Positions 1 to 9,779 of a stretch of 64,000 nucleotides of DNA are shown here, piece by piece. The translations under genes and the position numbers were made by a program. Position 1 is the first letter of the stretch, and every line of letters begins with the position of its first letter. The stretch comes from Dokdonella sp. (GTDB lineage: Bacteria > Pseudomonadota > Gammaproteobacteria > Xanthomonadales > Rhodanobacteraceae): the NCBI GenBank assembly GCA_024707225.1, contig JANQAE010000001.1:1919387-1983386 (forward strand), in the 5' to 3' direction. The notes below the pieces were generated by a model, which worked only from the letters and a program-made list of their open reading frames with translations, was not told the origin of the DNA and did no database searches.

Positions 1-745
1 GTGACGACGATGCGGTCGGCCCAGGCCAGCAGGCCCGCGTACGGATTCTCGCCGTCGGCTTCGCTGTCCCAGAACAGGCCCGGGAATGGCGCGAACGCCT
101 GTCGCAGCCAAGGTCGCAGCGCGGCCGGCGTACGTCGCGACAGCGTGACCAGGAAGCTGCCGCCGGCGGCGGCGTAAGCAGCGGCGAGCGCGTCGATGAA
201 GCGGCGGAAATACGCCTCGTCGAGGCGCTGCGCGCCGTTGCCCGCGCCGATCAGCACCGCGACGCGCGGCTGCGGCCACTGCGCGAGCGCGGCGAAGCGT
301 GCATGCGCCTCGGCCAGCCAGGCCGGCGCGACCGGATGGATCGAGCCGATCGTCCCGATCACGCGCGGACCGGCGAGGCCGTCATGGCGCGGCGCGACGA
401 CGACATCGAAATGGCCGGCATCGATGCGCGGATCGAGGATCTGCACGGTGTAGCAGCGGCCGTCGCTGCGCGCTTTCAGCACACGCAGCAGCCAGGCCGC
501 ACGGCGGCCGCAGCCGATCGCGATGCCGGGCCATGGAGGCGCGAACGCCGCGCCGTCGAACCTGCGCAGCGCCAGGCCCGCACCCGCGGTCAGCGCGGCG
601 CGAACCAATCCCAGGGCGCGCGCAGGCCGATCGTCACGACGATGGCGTCCAGGCCCATCGCCTGGGCCAGTGCCGCGGCCTGACGCCGGTTGCCGGCGAT
701 ACCGTCGCTGACGACCCAGCAGCGCGCGGAACCGGACGCGCTCAT
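1..745 (-). CDS. ELM1-like (mitochondrial fission ELM1 family) protein, 3' end outside window, apparent frameshift
   Basis: The protein begins MSASGSARCWVVSDG at 745. The opening WVVSDGIAGNRRQA is typical of the ELM1/COG3660 family, which has a glycosyltransferase-like fold and no settled role in bacteria. The first frame stops at a TGA at 590-592, just after WDWFAPR. The next frame continues at once with LTAGAGLALRRF and stays open to base 1, including a conserved-looking VLIGAGNGAQRLDE stretch. Adding one C near 592-597 restores a continuous FAPRLTAG reading. This is therefore one gene with an apparent -1 frameshift, cut by the window edge. A start at 817 is possible but adds a low-quality leader. 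Confidence 0.75.
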
Positions 746-1006
746 CGCGGGTCCACCGGTCGGTCGCGATTGTCCAGCCCCGTGTTCCAATCTGTTGTTC
801 GCATCGCCGTTTATCATCGCACGGCGTTCGTTCTATCGTGCCGGCCTGGCAACGTGGCCGTACCGATCGCCGGTCCGATCGCGCGTCGCGCTTGTATTGG
901 CGCGTTATGCCGTCAGATCGGGTGACCGGGCGGTCGTCCGACCCGTCACGTTCGCATCCACCGTACCCGGCTCCGCGCCGGACATTCGTCACCAGGAGGA
1001 AATCCG

Positions 1007-1591
1007 ATGCTCCGTCGCACCGTTCTGGCCAGCGTGCTGGCCCTCGTCTCGGCCGGCGCCTACGCCGCGCCGATCACCTACAAGCTGGACCCGAGCCACA
1101 CCGACGTGCTGTTCACGTGGAATCACCTCGGCTTCTCGAACCCGACCGGCCACTTCGGCCAGATCGAGGGCACCCTGGTCTACGACGAGGCCGATCCGAC
1201 GCGTTCCTCGGTCGAGGCCACGCTGCCGCTGGCCGGCCTGGACACGCACGTGGCCAAGCTCGACGAGCACCTCAAGAAGGACGAGTTCCTCGACGCGGCC
1301 AAGTACCCGACGATCACGTTCAAGAGCACCAAGGTCGACAACGCCGGCAGCGGCAAGCTCAAGGTCACCGGCGATCTGACGCTGCGCGGCGTGACCAAGC
1401 CGGTCGTGCTCGACGTCAAGCTCAACGGCGCCGGTCCGCATCCGATGAAGAAGGTGCCGGCGATCGGCTTCGACGCGACGACCACGATCAAGCGCAGCGA
1501 GTTCGGCATCGACGCCTACGTGCCGAACATCAGCGACGAGCTCAAGGTCAGCATCACGACCGAGGCACTGGGCCCCAAGCCGGCCGGCTGA
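1007..1591 (+). CDS. YceI family periplasmic lipid-binding-like protein
   Basis: The 194-residue protein has a signal peptide (MLRRTVLASVLALVSAGAYA) followed by the YceI lipocalin-like barrel. Family hallmarks are YKLDPSHTDVLFTWNHLGFS near the N-terminus, DEFLDAAKYPTITFKST in the middle and GDLTLRGVTKPVVLDV later. Known YceI proteins bind isoprenoid or other amphiphilic ligands in the periplasm; the ligand here cannot be read from sequence. An excellent AGGAGG ribosome-binding site ends 7 bases before the ATG. The gene stands alone and is followed by a terminator that separates it from the convergent Yip1 gene. Confidence 0.95.
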   Translation: MLRRTVLASVLALVSAGAYAAPITYKLDPSHTDVLFTWNHLGFSNPTGHFGQIEGTLVYDEADPTRSSVEATLPLAGLDTHVAKLDEHLKKDEFLDAAKYPTITFKSTKVDNAGSGKLKVTGDLTLRGVTKPVVLDVKLNGAGPHPMKKVPAIGFDATTTIKRSEFGIDAYVPNISDELKVSITTEALGPKPAG

Positions 1592-1614
1592 TCGTCCGCG
1601 TCGCCGGTATCACC

Positions 1615-1646
1615 AAAGCCCTGTCGCGCTGCGGCGGGGCTTTTTT
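1615..1646 (+). terminator. Intrinsic terminator after the YceI gene
   Basis: AAAGCCC at 1615-1621 pairs with GGGCTTT at 1637-1643, and the right arm runs into six T. It lies 23 bases after the YceI stop and 7 bases before the stop of the convergent Yip1 gene. The A-run on the left is only three bases, so it should act mainly on the plus strand. Confidence 0.8.
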
Positions 1647-1653
1647 CGTTGCG

Positions 1654-2916
1654 TCAGCCGCGCTTGACGCCCTGGTTCCTGAGCGCTTCCAGGCCGGCCA
1701 GGTCGAGGCTGGCGACCGCGGACTTGAGCTGGTCGACGCTGTCGACCGTGCCGGACACCTCGACCGTGAAACGGTCGCCGAGGATGATGCTGTACGCGCC
1801 GTGGTGCGCGCGGCCGTCCCATTTCTCGCTGACCAGACGGCCGTTGTCGTTCCAGGTCTTCTCGTAGCCGTCGTCGGTCTCGCGCTGGCTCTGCACGTTG
1901 GCCAGGCCGGCCAGGCCGAGCAGGCCCTTGGCGCTGCCGACGTCGGTGATCTCCACGTGCAGCGCGCGACCGCCGTCGCCGGCGTAGGTCGCCTTGGCGA
2001 CCGACATCTGCATGCCCATCGCGCCGTTCTGCTCGGCCGAGAACTCGGTGCGCTTCCAGCCGCCGAGCGTATCGGGCAGGAACGGCTTGAGCGCATCGGG
2101 CTTGAGCGCCTCGACCTGCACGCCGCCGCCGAGCGCCGCGCCGAGCATCTGGCCGACCGCGGCGGCCTGGGCCTCGGCGTTACCCGAGGCCTGTGCCGCT
2201 TCGACCTTCTTGCCGGCCGCCTCGACCTGCTGGCCCCAGGCCTGCAGCTGGCCGAGCGTGTCGTCCTTGCCGGGTGCGACGACGCCCGAGGCGCCGAGCT
2301 GGCCCTGCATCGCGGCCGCGCTGTAGGCACCGGCACCGGAGAACATCGCCGCGACCCAGCCGACGACGATCGACAGCACGAGGCCGAGGATGATCGTCAC
2401 CGCGGTGTAGCCGCCCGAGCGCTCCTGCGGCACCTTCATCGTGTGCGGCAGGCCGAGGTAGAGCAGATAGATGCAATAGACCAGCGCCGCCAGCGCGGCG
2501 AGAATGCCGAGCAGCGGGATGATTCCGAGGATGCTGGCGATCCAGCTCGGCGTCCACGAGTAGGCGATCACCTTCAACGCCTGGACCTGCGACTTCTCGC
2601 CGCCGAAGTTCGGCGCCAGCGCGTCGACGATCAGCGACAGCACGTAGATCAGGCCGAGCGAGAGGCCGTAGACCAGCAGCATCTGCACGAGACCGGCGCC
2701 GACCGGAATCTTGACCGTGATGTTGACGAACGGCACCGTGGTGCCGATCAGGCTGCCCTGGATGAAGCCGATCACGGCCGGAATCGCGGCCAGGATCAGG
2801 ATGTAGTTCTTGTAGAGGCCGGCGACCGTCTCCGGCTCGGCGGCGATCACCGGCCACTCGGTCTTGGGCGTCAGCAGGATGTTCTTGACGCGCTCGATCA
2901 GTTTCGCAAAGTCCAT
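1654..2916 (-). CDS. Yip1 domain membrane protein
   Basis: The 420-residue protein starts MDFAKLIERVKNILLTPK, typical of bacterial Yip1-domain (PF04893) proteins. About five hydrophobic helices occupy roughly residues 35-225, including NYILILAAIPAVIGFI and ILGIIPLLGILAALAALVYC. A hydrophilic C-terminal half of about 190 residues follows and is probably extracytoplasmic. The chosen ATG at 2916 has a GAGGGG ribosome-binding site about 10 bases upstream; an open extension to 3213 has shadow-like composition. The function of bacterial Yip1 proteins is not established. The gene is monocistronic and convergent with the YceI gene. Confidence 0.9.
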   Translation of the reverse strand: MDFAKLIERVKNILLTPKTEWPVIAAEPETVAGLYKNYILILAAIPAVIGFIQGSLIGTTVPFVNITVKIPVGAGLVQMLLVYGLSLGLIYVLSLIVDALAPNFGGEKSQVQALKVIAYSWTPSWIASILGIIPLLGILAALAALVYCIYLLYLGLPHTMKVPQERSGGYTAVTIILGLVLSIVVGWVAAMFSGAGAYSAAAMQGQLGASGVVAPGKDDTLGQLQAWGQQVEAAGKKVEAAQASGNAEAQAAAVGQMLGAALGGGVQVEALKPDALKPFLPDTLGGWKRTEFSAEQNGAMGMQMSVAKATYAGDGGRALHVEITDVGSAKGLLGLAGLANVQSQRETDDGYEKTWNDNGRLVSEKWDGRAHHGAYSIILGDRFTVEVSGTVDSVDQLKSAVASLDLAGLEALRNQGVKRG

Positions 2917-3169
2917 GACCCATTCCCCTCGCGTTGAGTGAAGGCCGCTTCGCATCGAAGCCGCCGCAGGTAAGGCAGACGCGGCCGGTCGCGGCAAGCT
3001 CCGTGGATCGCGGCCGGCGCGGCGCGGCCATTCTAGGCCAGTCCGGTCACCGCGGCATGCCGGCCAGTCCGCAGCGGCGACCGGCACCGCGTCACGCCCG
3101 AAACGTGAACAAATCGACGGCGGCGCTGCGATAGAATGCGCGGCCGCTTCACCCGGAGCTCCCCGCGCC

Positions 3170-3376
3170 ATGCACCGTCCCGACCCCGCCGCATCCGAAC
3201 GCCAGCCCGCCAACGCCGCCCTCCGCTACGAGGTCACGCGCGCCGAGCTGCCGCTGAGCTGCCCGACGCCGGCGATGTCGCTGTGGAACTCGCATCCGAA
3301 GGTCTACCTGCCGATCGAGGCGGAAGGCCATGCCAAGTGCCCCTACTGCGGCGCCGAATACGTCCTGACCGGGTGA
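3170..3376 (+). CDS. zf-CHCC zinc-finger protein, first gene of a glycan operon
   Basis: This 68-residue protein carries the CHCC zinc-finger pattern: LSCP, then WNSHPKVYLPIE, then the CPYCGAEYVL knuckle at the C-terminus. This is the fold found in mitochondrial NDUFS6 and in small bacterial proteins often encoded next to glycosyltransferases. Its role is unknown; zinc binding is predicted from the Cys/His pattern. Only 7 bases separate its stop from the next gene's TTG start, so it heads a polycistronic unit with the glycosyltransferase, O-antigen ligase, PhzF and M14 peptidase genes. Confidence 0.85.
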   Translation: MHRPDPAASERQPANAALRYEVTRAELPLSCPTPAMSLWNSHPKVYLPIEAEGHAKCPYCGAEYVLTG

Positions 3377-3383
3377 GGGCCGT

Positions 3384-4496
3384 TTGTCCGGCCGTCCGCT
3401 CACCGTCGTCCAACTGGTACCGGCACTGGAATCGGGCGGCGCCGAGCGCTCGACCCTGGAAATCGCCCGCGCGCTGGTCGCGGCCGGCCACCGCTCGATC
3501 GTGGTCTCGGCCGGCGGCCGCCTGGTGCCGCAACTGGTCGCCGAGGGCAGCGAGCACGTCGCGCTGCCGATCGGCCGCAAGTCGCTGCGCACGCTCGGCC
3601 TGATCGGCCATCTGCGCCGGCTTTTTCGCGACGTGCAGCCGGACATCGTGCACGCGCGTTCGCGTCTGCCGGCCTGGATCGGCCGGCTCGCGCTGCGGCC
3701 GCTGCGGCCGCGCCCGCATGTCGTCACGACGATGCACGGGCTGAACTCGCCGGGCCGCTACAGCCGGATCATGGCCGAGGGCGAACGCGTGATCTGCGTG
3801 TCCAACAGTGTGCGCGACTACGCCCTGCACCACTATCCGGGCACCGATCCGGCGCGCCTGGTGGTGATCCCGCGCGGCGTCGATCCGGCCGAGTTTCCGT
3901 TCGGCTATCAGCCCGACGACGCCTGGCGCGCGGCCTTCTTCGCCGAGTATCCGCAGCTGGCCGGCGCGCCGCTGCTGACCCTGCCCGGCCGCGGCACGCG
4001 GCTCAAGGGCCATGCCGATGCGATCGGCCTGCTCGCCGACCTCGGCGAGCGCGGCGTCGATGCGCGGCTGCTGCTGCTCGGTGCGCGCGAGGCCGGACGC
4101 GAGGCCTATCTGGCCGAGCTGGAGGCGCTCGCGCAGTCGCTCGGCGTCGCCGATCGCATCGCGATCACCGCGCCGCGCAGCGACGTGCGCGACGTCTTCG
4201 CGATCTCGGCGCTGGTATTGCAGCTGAGCACGCATCCGGAATCGTTCGGACGCACCGTCGTCGAGGCGCTGTCGCTGTGCCGGCCGGTGCTCGGCTATGC
4301 GCACGGCGGCGTCGGCGAGCTGCTCGCCGAGCTGTATCCGGCCGGCCGCGTCGCGCCGGGCGACCGCGCGCGCCTGGTCGAACACGCCGCCGAGCTGCTG
4401 CGGCTGGCGCCGGCGATCCCGCTGCTCACGAGCCACCGCCTCAGCGACATGCAGGACAAGACACTCGCGCTGTACCGCGAACTGGCCGGGCCGTGA
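3384..4496 (+). CDS. Glycosyltransferase family 4 (GT-B), probable cell-surface glycan enzyme
   Basis: The 370-residue protein has the N-terminal GT4 opening VVQLVPALESGGAERSTLE, an HARSRLPAWIGRLA segment and the C-terminal sugar-nucleotide motif THPESFGRTVVEALSL. These mark a retaining GT-B enzyme that moves a sugar from a nucleotide donor to lipid-linked glycan. The sugar specificity is not visible. The start is a rare TTG at 3384 with GAGGG just upstream. The stop overlaps the GTG start of the O-antigen ligase gene in a GTGA quartet, so translation is probably coupled, which supports a role in LPS or O-antigen assembly. Confidence 0.92.
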   Translation: MSGRPLTVVQLVPALESGGAERSTLEIARALVAAGHRSIVVSAGGRLVPQLVAEGSEHVALPIGRKSLRTLGLIGHLRRLFRDVQPDIVHARSRLPAWIGRLALRPLRPRPHVVTTMHGLNSPGRYSRIMAEGERVICVSNSVRDYALHHYPGTDPARLVVIPRGVDPAEFPFGYQPDDAWRAAFFAEYPQLAGAPLLTLPGRGTRLKGHADAIGLLADLGERGVDARLLLLGAREAGREAYLAELEALAQSLGVADRIAITAPRSDVRDVFAISALVLQLSTHPESFGRTVVEALSLCRPVLGYAHGGVGELLAELYPAGRVAPGDRARLVEHAAELLRLAPAIPLLTSHRLSDMQDKTLALYRELAGP

Positions 4497-5764
4497 GCGG
4501 CCGCGCCGCCGCACGCGCGGACGTGCCATGGGCCGCGCTGTGCGTGGTCGCGGTGCTCGCGCTGCTGCCGGTCGGCCGCCTGTCCGAGCTGCCGCTGGCG
4601 ATCGGCGCGGTTGCCGGCCTCGTGCTGCTGGCGCGCGGCCGGCTCGGCGAGGTCCGCAGCGGCGTCGCGCTGGTGCTCGTGCTGTTCGCGGCGTACTGGC
4701 TGGCCGCCATGCTCTCGGCGGTGGCCGCGGTGCGGCCCGACAAGACGCTCTCGACGGCCGCCAGCCTGCTGCGCTTCGCGCCGTTCGCGCTGTTCGCGGT
4801 CTACGCGCTGCGCCGGCCGGCCGATCTGGAGCGCACGACGGTCGCGATCGCGGCGATCGTGTCGCTGTGGGTGATCGACGCCTGGGTACAGATGCTGACC
4901 GGCTACGGGCTGGCCGGCGCGGCCGAGGCCGAGCGCATCACCGGCATCTTCGGCGCCGACAACGTCAAGTTCGGTCCGGTGCTGGCGACGCTGTCGCCGT
5001 TCGTGCTGATCGTCGCACACGAGCGCTACGGCCGCCGCGGGCTGGCGCTGGCCGCGCTGGCCGTGCTGGTGCCGGTGCTGCTGGCCGGCTCGCGCTCGGC
5101 CTGGATCGCCTACGCGCTGGTCTGCACGGTGCTGGCCTGGCGCGAGACGCGGCGCTGGCCGACGTTCGCTGCGCTCGGTGCCGCCGTGGCGGCGATCGCG
5201 GCGATCGCCGTCGCACTGGCCTGGCAGGTATCGGATCGTTTCGACGCGCGCATCGACCGCAGCCTGCGCGCATTCGAAGGCACCGGCCAGGCGCTCGACG
5301 AGGCCTCGGCCGGACGGCTGGCGATCTGGCAGGCCGCGGTGTCGATGACCGCCGCGCATCCGCTGACCGGGGTCGGCGTGCGCGGTTTCCGCTATGCCTA
5401 TCCGCAGTACGCCGCGCCGGGCGACCGCTTCGTCGATAGCAGCGGCGATACCGGCGCGTCGCATGCGCACCAGCTCGTGCTCGAGATCCTCAGCGAGACC
5501 GGCGTGATCGGCCTGGCGCTGTGGCTGGCCGGCAGCGTCGTCGCGGTCCGCGCCTGGCGGCGTGCCGATGCCGCCGCGCGCGCACGGGCGCGACCGGCCG
5601 CGCTGGCGCTGCTGGCCGCGACGTTTCCGCTGAACAGCCATCTGGCGTTCTACTCGGCCTGGTGGAGCCTTCTGTTCTGGTGGCTGCTCGCACTGTATGC
5701 GGCGGCCGTGACGATGCCCGCCCCGACCGCGTCCCCTTCCCGACCGCTCTCCCCGCCCCCGTGA
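4493..5764 (+). CDS. O-antigen ligase family protein (Wzy_C domain)
   Basis: The 423-residue polytopic membrane protein has about ten to twelve hydrophobic segments, beginning VPWAALCVVAVLALLPVG. The large periplasmic loop of the Wzy_C/WaaL family lies between about residues 250 and 330, with LAIWQAAVSMTAAHPLTGVG as its conserved part. Such proteins ligate O-antigen to lipid A-core or polymerise glycan repeats; sequence alone does not separate these roles. The GTG start at 4493 overlaps the previous stop by four bases, and its stop overlaps the next ATG by one base. Confidence 0.9.
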   Translation: MSGRAAARADVPWAALCVVAVLALLPVGRLSELPLAIGAVAGLVLLARGRLGEVRSGVALVLVLFAAYWLAAMLSAVAAVRPDKTLSTAASLLRFAPFALFAVYALRRPADLERTTVAIAAIVSLWVIDAWVQMLTGYGLAGAAEAERITGIFGADNVKFGPVLATLSPFVLIVAHERYGRRGLALAALAVLVPVLLAGSRSAWIAYALVCTVLAWRETRRWPTFAALGAAVAAIAAIAVALAWQVSDRFDARIDRSLRAFEGTGQALDEASAGRLAIWQAAVSMTAAHPLTGVGVRGFRYAYPQYAAPGDRFVDSSGDTGASHAHQLVLEILSETGVIGLALWLAGSVVAVRAWRRADAAARARARPAALALLAATFPLNSHLAFYSAWWSLLFWWLLALYAAAVTMPAPTASPSRPLSPPP

Positions 5765-6657
5765 TGAACACCGTGCCGCGCGATCACCGATTCCTGCAAC
5801 TGGACGTCTTTCCGGCGAGCCGCGGCGGCGGCAACCCGCTCGGCGTCGTCGTCGACGCCGACGACTGGAGTACCGAGCGCATGCAGGCGTTCGCGTACTG
5901 GACCGGCCTGGTCGAGACCACGTTCCTGCTGCAACCGCGCGAGGCGGCGGCCTCGTATCGCGTGCGCATCTTCACGCCGCAGCGCGAGATTCCGTTCGCC
6001 GGCCATCCGAGCATCGGCAGCGCGCATGCCGCGCTCGACTGCGGCCGTGCGCGGCCCGTGGACGGCGTGCTGCTGCAGGAATGCGAGGCCGGCCTGCTGC
6101 CGATCCGCGTCGAAGGCGACGGCGCCGCGCGCGACCTGCTGGTGCGCGCGCCGGCCGCGCGGATCCTGCGCGAGGGCCTCGATGCCGATCCGCAGCTGGC
6201 CGCCGTGCTCGACGGCCAGAGCCTGGGTCCGCTGCCGCCGGCATTCGTCGAGGGCGGCCGCCGCTGGTGGGTGGCCGAGTTCGCGCACGAGCACGCGCTG
6301 CGCGGCTGGCGTCCCGACCATGCCGCGATCGGCGAGCTGGCGCGACGCAGCGACAGCCTGGGCCTGTGCGCATTCGCGCGCAGCGCCGCGGCCGGCCACG
6401 ATCTGGTCGTGCGCGCGTTCCCGGCCGGTGTCGGCATCCTCGAGGATCCGGCCTCCGGCGCCGCCAACGGCCTGATCGCCGCCTACATCGCCGCGCGCGA
6501 TCCGGACGGCGCGTTCGCGCGCGGCTACTGCGTCAGCCAGGGCCGCGAGATCGGCCACGACGCGCGCATCCTCGTGCGCATCGACGGCGAGGACGTCTGG
6601 GTCGGCGGCCATACGCAGACGATCGTCGACGGCCGCCTGGCCTGGGACGGCCCGTGA
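5764..6657 (+). CDS. PhzF family isomerase/epimerase-like protein
   Basis: The 297-residue protein shows the two-domain PhzF signature: LDVFPASRGGGNPLGVV at the N-terminus, REIPFAGHPSIGSAHAAL in the first domain and LEDPASGAANGLIAAYI in the second. Family members share a diaminopimelate-epimerase-like fold; PhzF itself acts in phenazine synthesis, but most homologues have unknown substrates. No other phenazine gene is present, so a phenazine role is not implied. The ATG at 5764 overlaps the previous TGA by one base (a GTG at 5761 is also possible), and the stop overlaps the following GTG by four bases. Confidence 0.9.
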   Translation: MNTVPRDHRFLQLDVFPASRGGGNPLGVVVDADDWSTERMQAFAYWTGLVETTFLLQPREAAASYRVRIFTPQREIPFAGHPSIGSAHAALDCGRARPVDGVLLQECEAGLLPIRVEGDGAARDLLVRAPAARILREGLDADPQLAAVLDGQSLGPLPPAFVEGGRRWWVAEFAHEHALRGWRPDHAAIGELARRSDSLGLCAFARSAAAGHDLVVRAFPAGVGILEDPASGAANGLIAAYIAARDPDGAFARGYCVSQGREIGHDARILVRIDGEDVWVGGHTQTIVDGRLAWDGP

Positions 6658-8445
6658 ACGCGCTGCGCACCGCCGTCTGCGCCGGCCTGCTCGCGGCGGC
6701 CGCCAGCGCGCTGGTCGCGACCGCCCCGGCCGGCGCCGCCGGCGATGAGCTGCGCACGGTCGCCGAGCGATCGGGCTTCGTGCGCACCGGCCGCTACGAC
6801 GAAACCGTCGCCCTGTGCGAAGCCTTCGCCGCGCGTCATCCGCGCAGCGTGCGCTGCGCCGCGTTCGGCCGCACGCCCGAAGGCCGCCCGATGCAGGTGC
6901 TGATCGTCTCGCGCAGCGGTGCGCTCGATGCCGATGCGGCGCGTGCGCGGCGGCTGCCGGTCGTGCTGATCCAGGGCGGCATCCACGCCGGCGAGATCGA
7001 CGGCAAGGACGCCGGCTTCCTGGCGCTGCGCCAGATGCTCGAGGACGGCGCCGGCGGCGACGCGCTGGACCGGCTGGTGCTGGTCTTCGTGCCGGTGTTC
7101 AACGTCGACGGTCACGAACGCTTCGGCCGCTGGAACCGGCCGAACCAGCGCGGACCCGAGGCGATGGGCTGGCGCACGACCGCGCAGAACCTCAATCTCA
7201 ACCGCGACTACGCCAAGGCCGACGCGCCGGAGATGCAGGCGATGCTGCGCCTGATCGACGACTGGGATCCCATCCTCAGCGTCGACCTGCACGCGACCGA
7301 CGGCGCGCAGTTCGAGCACGACGTCTCGGTCCAGCTCGAACCGCTGCGCGCCGGCGATGCCGCGCTGCGCACGCTCGGCCGCCAACTGCAGGACGGCGTG
7401 ATCGAACGCCTGCGCGAGCAGGGTTCGCTGCCGCTGCCGTTCTATCCCTCGTTCGTCGTCGACGACGATCCGGCATCGGGCTTCGTCGACAACGTCTCGC
7501 CGCCGCGCTTCTCGCACGGCTATGCGCTGCTGCGAAACCGCTTCGGCATGCTCGTGGAGACCCACTCGTGGAAGCCGTATCCGCAGCGCGTGCGGATCAT
7601 GCGCAATACGATCGTCGCGGTCCTCGAGCACGGCGCGCGCGAGGGTGCACGCTGGCGCGCCGCGGCCGATGCAGCCGACACCGCCGCGGCGGCGCTCGGC
7701 GGCTACCGGGGTCGCGCTCGACTACGCGGTCGGCGAGCGCTCGCGCACGATCGCGTTCCGCGGCTATGCCTATACGCGCACGCCTTCGCCGCTGTCCGGC
7801 ACACTGGTCACGCGCTACGACGAGACCCGCCCGCAGATCTGGCAGCTGCCGCTGCGCGACGACGTGCAGCCGCGGACGCAGACGGTCGCGCCGCGCGGCG
7901 GCTACTGGATACCGGCCGCCGAGGCGGCCTGGGTGCGCGAGAAACTGGACCTGCACGGCATCGACTATCGCGTCACGACCGAGCCCCAGCGCGAGATCGA
8001 GGCCGAGGTGTTCGACGCGAGCGAGGCGAGGTTCTCGGCGCAGCCGGTCGAGGGACGGCAGCGGCTCGAGGTCGACGGCCGCTGGCAGACGCAGCGCGTC
8101 GACCTCGCCGCCGGCGCGCTGTTCGTGCCGATCGCGCAGGCGAAGGCGCGGCTGGTCGTCGCGCTGCTCGAGCCGGCGGCGCCCGACTCGTTCCTGGCCT
8201 GGGGCGCCTTCAATCGCGCGTTCGAGCGCAAGGAGTACATGGAGGAATACGTCGCCGAGGAGGTCGGCCGCCAGATGATGCAGGATCCGGCGATCGCCGC
8301 CGCGTTCACGCAGCGCCTCGCCGAGGATCCGGCATTCGCGCGCGATCCGGCGGCGCGGCTGGAGTTCTTCCATCGCCGCCATGCGTCCTGGGACGAGCGC
8401 TACCGGCGCTATCCGATCCTGCGCAGCGCGACGGCGCCGCGCTGA
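6654..8445 (+). CDS. Secreted M14 family zinc carboxypeptidase-like protein, apparent +1 frameshift
   Basis: The GTG at 6654 overlaps the PhzF stop. A signal peptide (CAGLLAAAASALVATAPAGA) is followed by an M14 metallopeptidase domain: zinc ligands H111 and E114 in GGIHAGEIDGKDAG, H213 in VDLHATDG, and the catalytic Glu at 302 in LVETHSWKPYP. The first frame ends its sensible reading at LGGY around 7706. The protein resumes one base later as VALDYAVGERSRTIAFRGYA and runs to the TGA ending at 8445. The four-G run at 7708-7711 is the likely place of one extra base. With it removed the product is about 596 residues, and its C-terminal part matches no domain I recognise. Confidence 0.85.
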
Positions 8446-8645
8446 GGCGTTCTGTTCGGTGCCGGCACCGCTCGCGTTCCGTCGCGCGCGTTGCCGACGG
8501 TGCGGCGCTGACGACGCAGACGTCTATGCCGGGCCGGCGCATCCGGGTCCGGCCGGCGCAGCTGCCGGTTCCCGTCCCGCCGTGCCCGGCGAGGCTGCGC
8601 CGGCGGGAGGCGTCCGCGCGGCACCGCCGGGGGCGCACGCCGCGC

Positions 8646-9707
8646 TCAGCCGCCCGTCGATTCGGCCAGCGTGTCGTGCACGAAGCGCAGCTTCTCGATC
8701 ACCGGCGGCGACAGCACGAACGGATACGCATCGCCGAGGCCGAGGCCGCGGTTCAAGTTGTTGAGCAGATAGGTCAGCGCGAACCAGCCGTCGACGAGGT
8801 CGTCGAACGCGGTACCGATCCGCCGGCCGTCCAGCGCCGGCTCATCGGCGCGGCGCGGCCGCAGCGCAAGACCGCAGGCGGTGACGGTCTCCAGCGCATC
8901 GGCCATGTGCAGATAGTGCGCCCAGGTCTCGGCCCAGTCCTCCCACGGGTGCGCGCTGGCGTAGGCGCTGATGTAGCGCTCCTGCCAGTCGGCCGGCGGG
9001 CCGCCGGCGTAGTGGTCCTTCAGGGCCTGGGCGTAGTCGGCGCGCTCGTCGCCGAAAGCCGCGCGGAAGCCGTCGAGCCGCGGACCGTCGCGGACCAGCC
9101 GGTCCCAGTAGTAGTGGCCGATCTCGTGCCGGAAATGGCCGAGCACGGTGCGATACGGCTCGTGCAGCTGCTGGCGACGGCGCTCGCGCTCGACGTCGTC
9201 GGCCTCGGCGATCGCAACCGTGATCACGCCGTCGGCGTGCCCGGTCATCGCGGCGCCTTCGGACGGATGATCCGAATCGGCCAGGAACTCGAACGCCAGT
9301 CCGCGCTGCGGATCCTCCTGCTTGCTGAGCACCGGGCAGCGCAGTGCGATCAGCGTCTGCAGCAGCCGCCGCTTGGCGGCCTCCATGACCTGCCAGGCCT
9401 CGCGATTGCCCGGCACCGACAGGTCCGGAATCACGCGCGTCAGCCGGCACGAGCGGCACAGCGGCTGCGGGTCGTCGGCGGCGACGGCGGCATTGCAGAT
9501 GCCGTGCTCGACGTCGTTCGCGCAGCGCCGGTAGTGCGCGCCCTGCGTCGCCGCGGCCGGGCTGGTCCAGGTGCCGTCGCCGGCGTCGTCGAGCGAGGCG
9601 ACGATGCCCAGCTCCGGCAGCCAGGCCAGGCGATGGCCGCAGGCCACGCACTGCGTGTTCTCGAAGAACACGACCTGGCCGCAGTGGTCGCAGTGGAACA
9701 CCTTCAT
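8646..9707 (-). CDS. Putative zinc-binding peptidase (COG4307-type) with N-terminal zinc ribbon
   Basis: The 353-residue protein opens with a zinc ribbon made of CDHC and CVACGHRL, and a further CRSC lies near residue 97. The central HFRHEIGHYYWDRL is an HExxH metallopeptidase site, and EDWAETWAHYLHM downstream probably supplies the third ligand. This is the layout of the zinc-ribbon metallopeptidases annotated as putative zinc-binding peptidases, whose substrates are unknown. There is no signal peptide, so it is probably cytoplasmic. It is a single gene between the convergent M14 gene and the GNAT gene; the 200 bases on its 3' side hold nothing evident. Confidence 0.9.
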   Translation of the reverse strand: MKVFHCDHCGQVVFFENTQCVACGHRLAWLPELGIVASLDDAGDGTWTSPAAATQGAHYRRCANDVEHGICNAAVAADDPQPLCRSCRLTRVIPDLSVPGNREAWQVMEAAKRRLLQTLIALRCPVLSKQEDPQRGLAFEFLADSDHPSEGAAMTGHADGVITVAIAEADDVERERRRQQLHEPYRTVLGHFRHEIGHYYWDRLVRDGPRLDGFRAAFGDERADYAQALKDHYAGGPPADWQERYISAYASAHPWEDWAETWAHYLHMADALETVTACGLALRPRRADEPALDGRRIGTAFDDLVDGWFALTYLLNNLNRGLGLGDAYPFVLSPPVIEKLRFVHDTLAESTGG

Positions 9708-9779
9708 CGCGGTACTCCGCCGTATCGGTGACTACGCATCACGGGATCGTTCGTTCTCCGGTACGCGCCGCGACGCCGC

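Noticed and set aside
838-2937. A 699-codon plus-strand frame over the YceI and Yip1 genes
   Set aside because: Composition is Arg/Gln/Asp-rich antisense of Yip1 and out of frame with YceI; no motif.
5764-6657. A phenazine biosynthesis locus because of PhzF
   Set aside because: No other phz gene is present; PhzF-fold proteins are common outside phenazine pathways.
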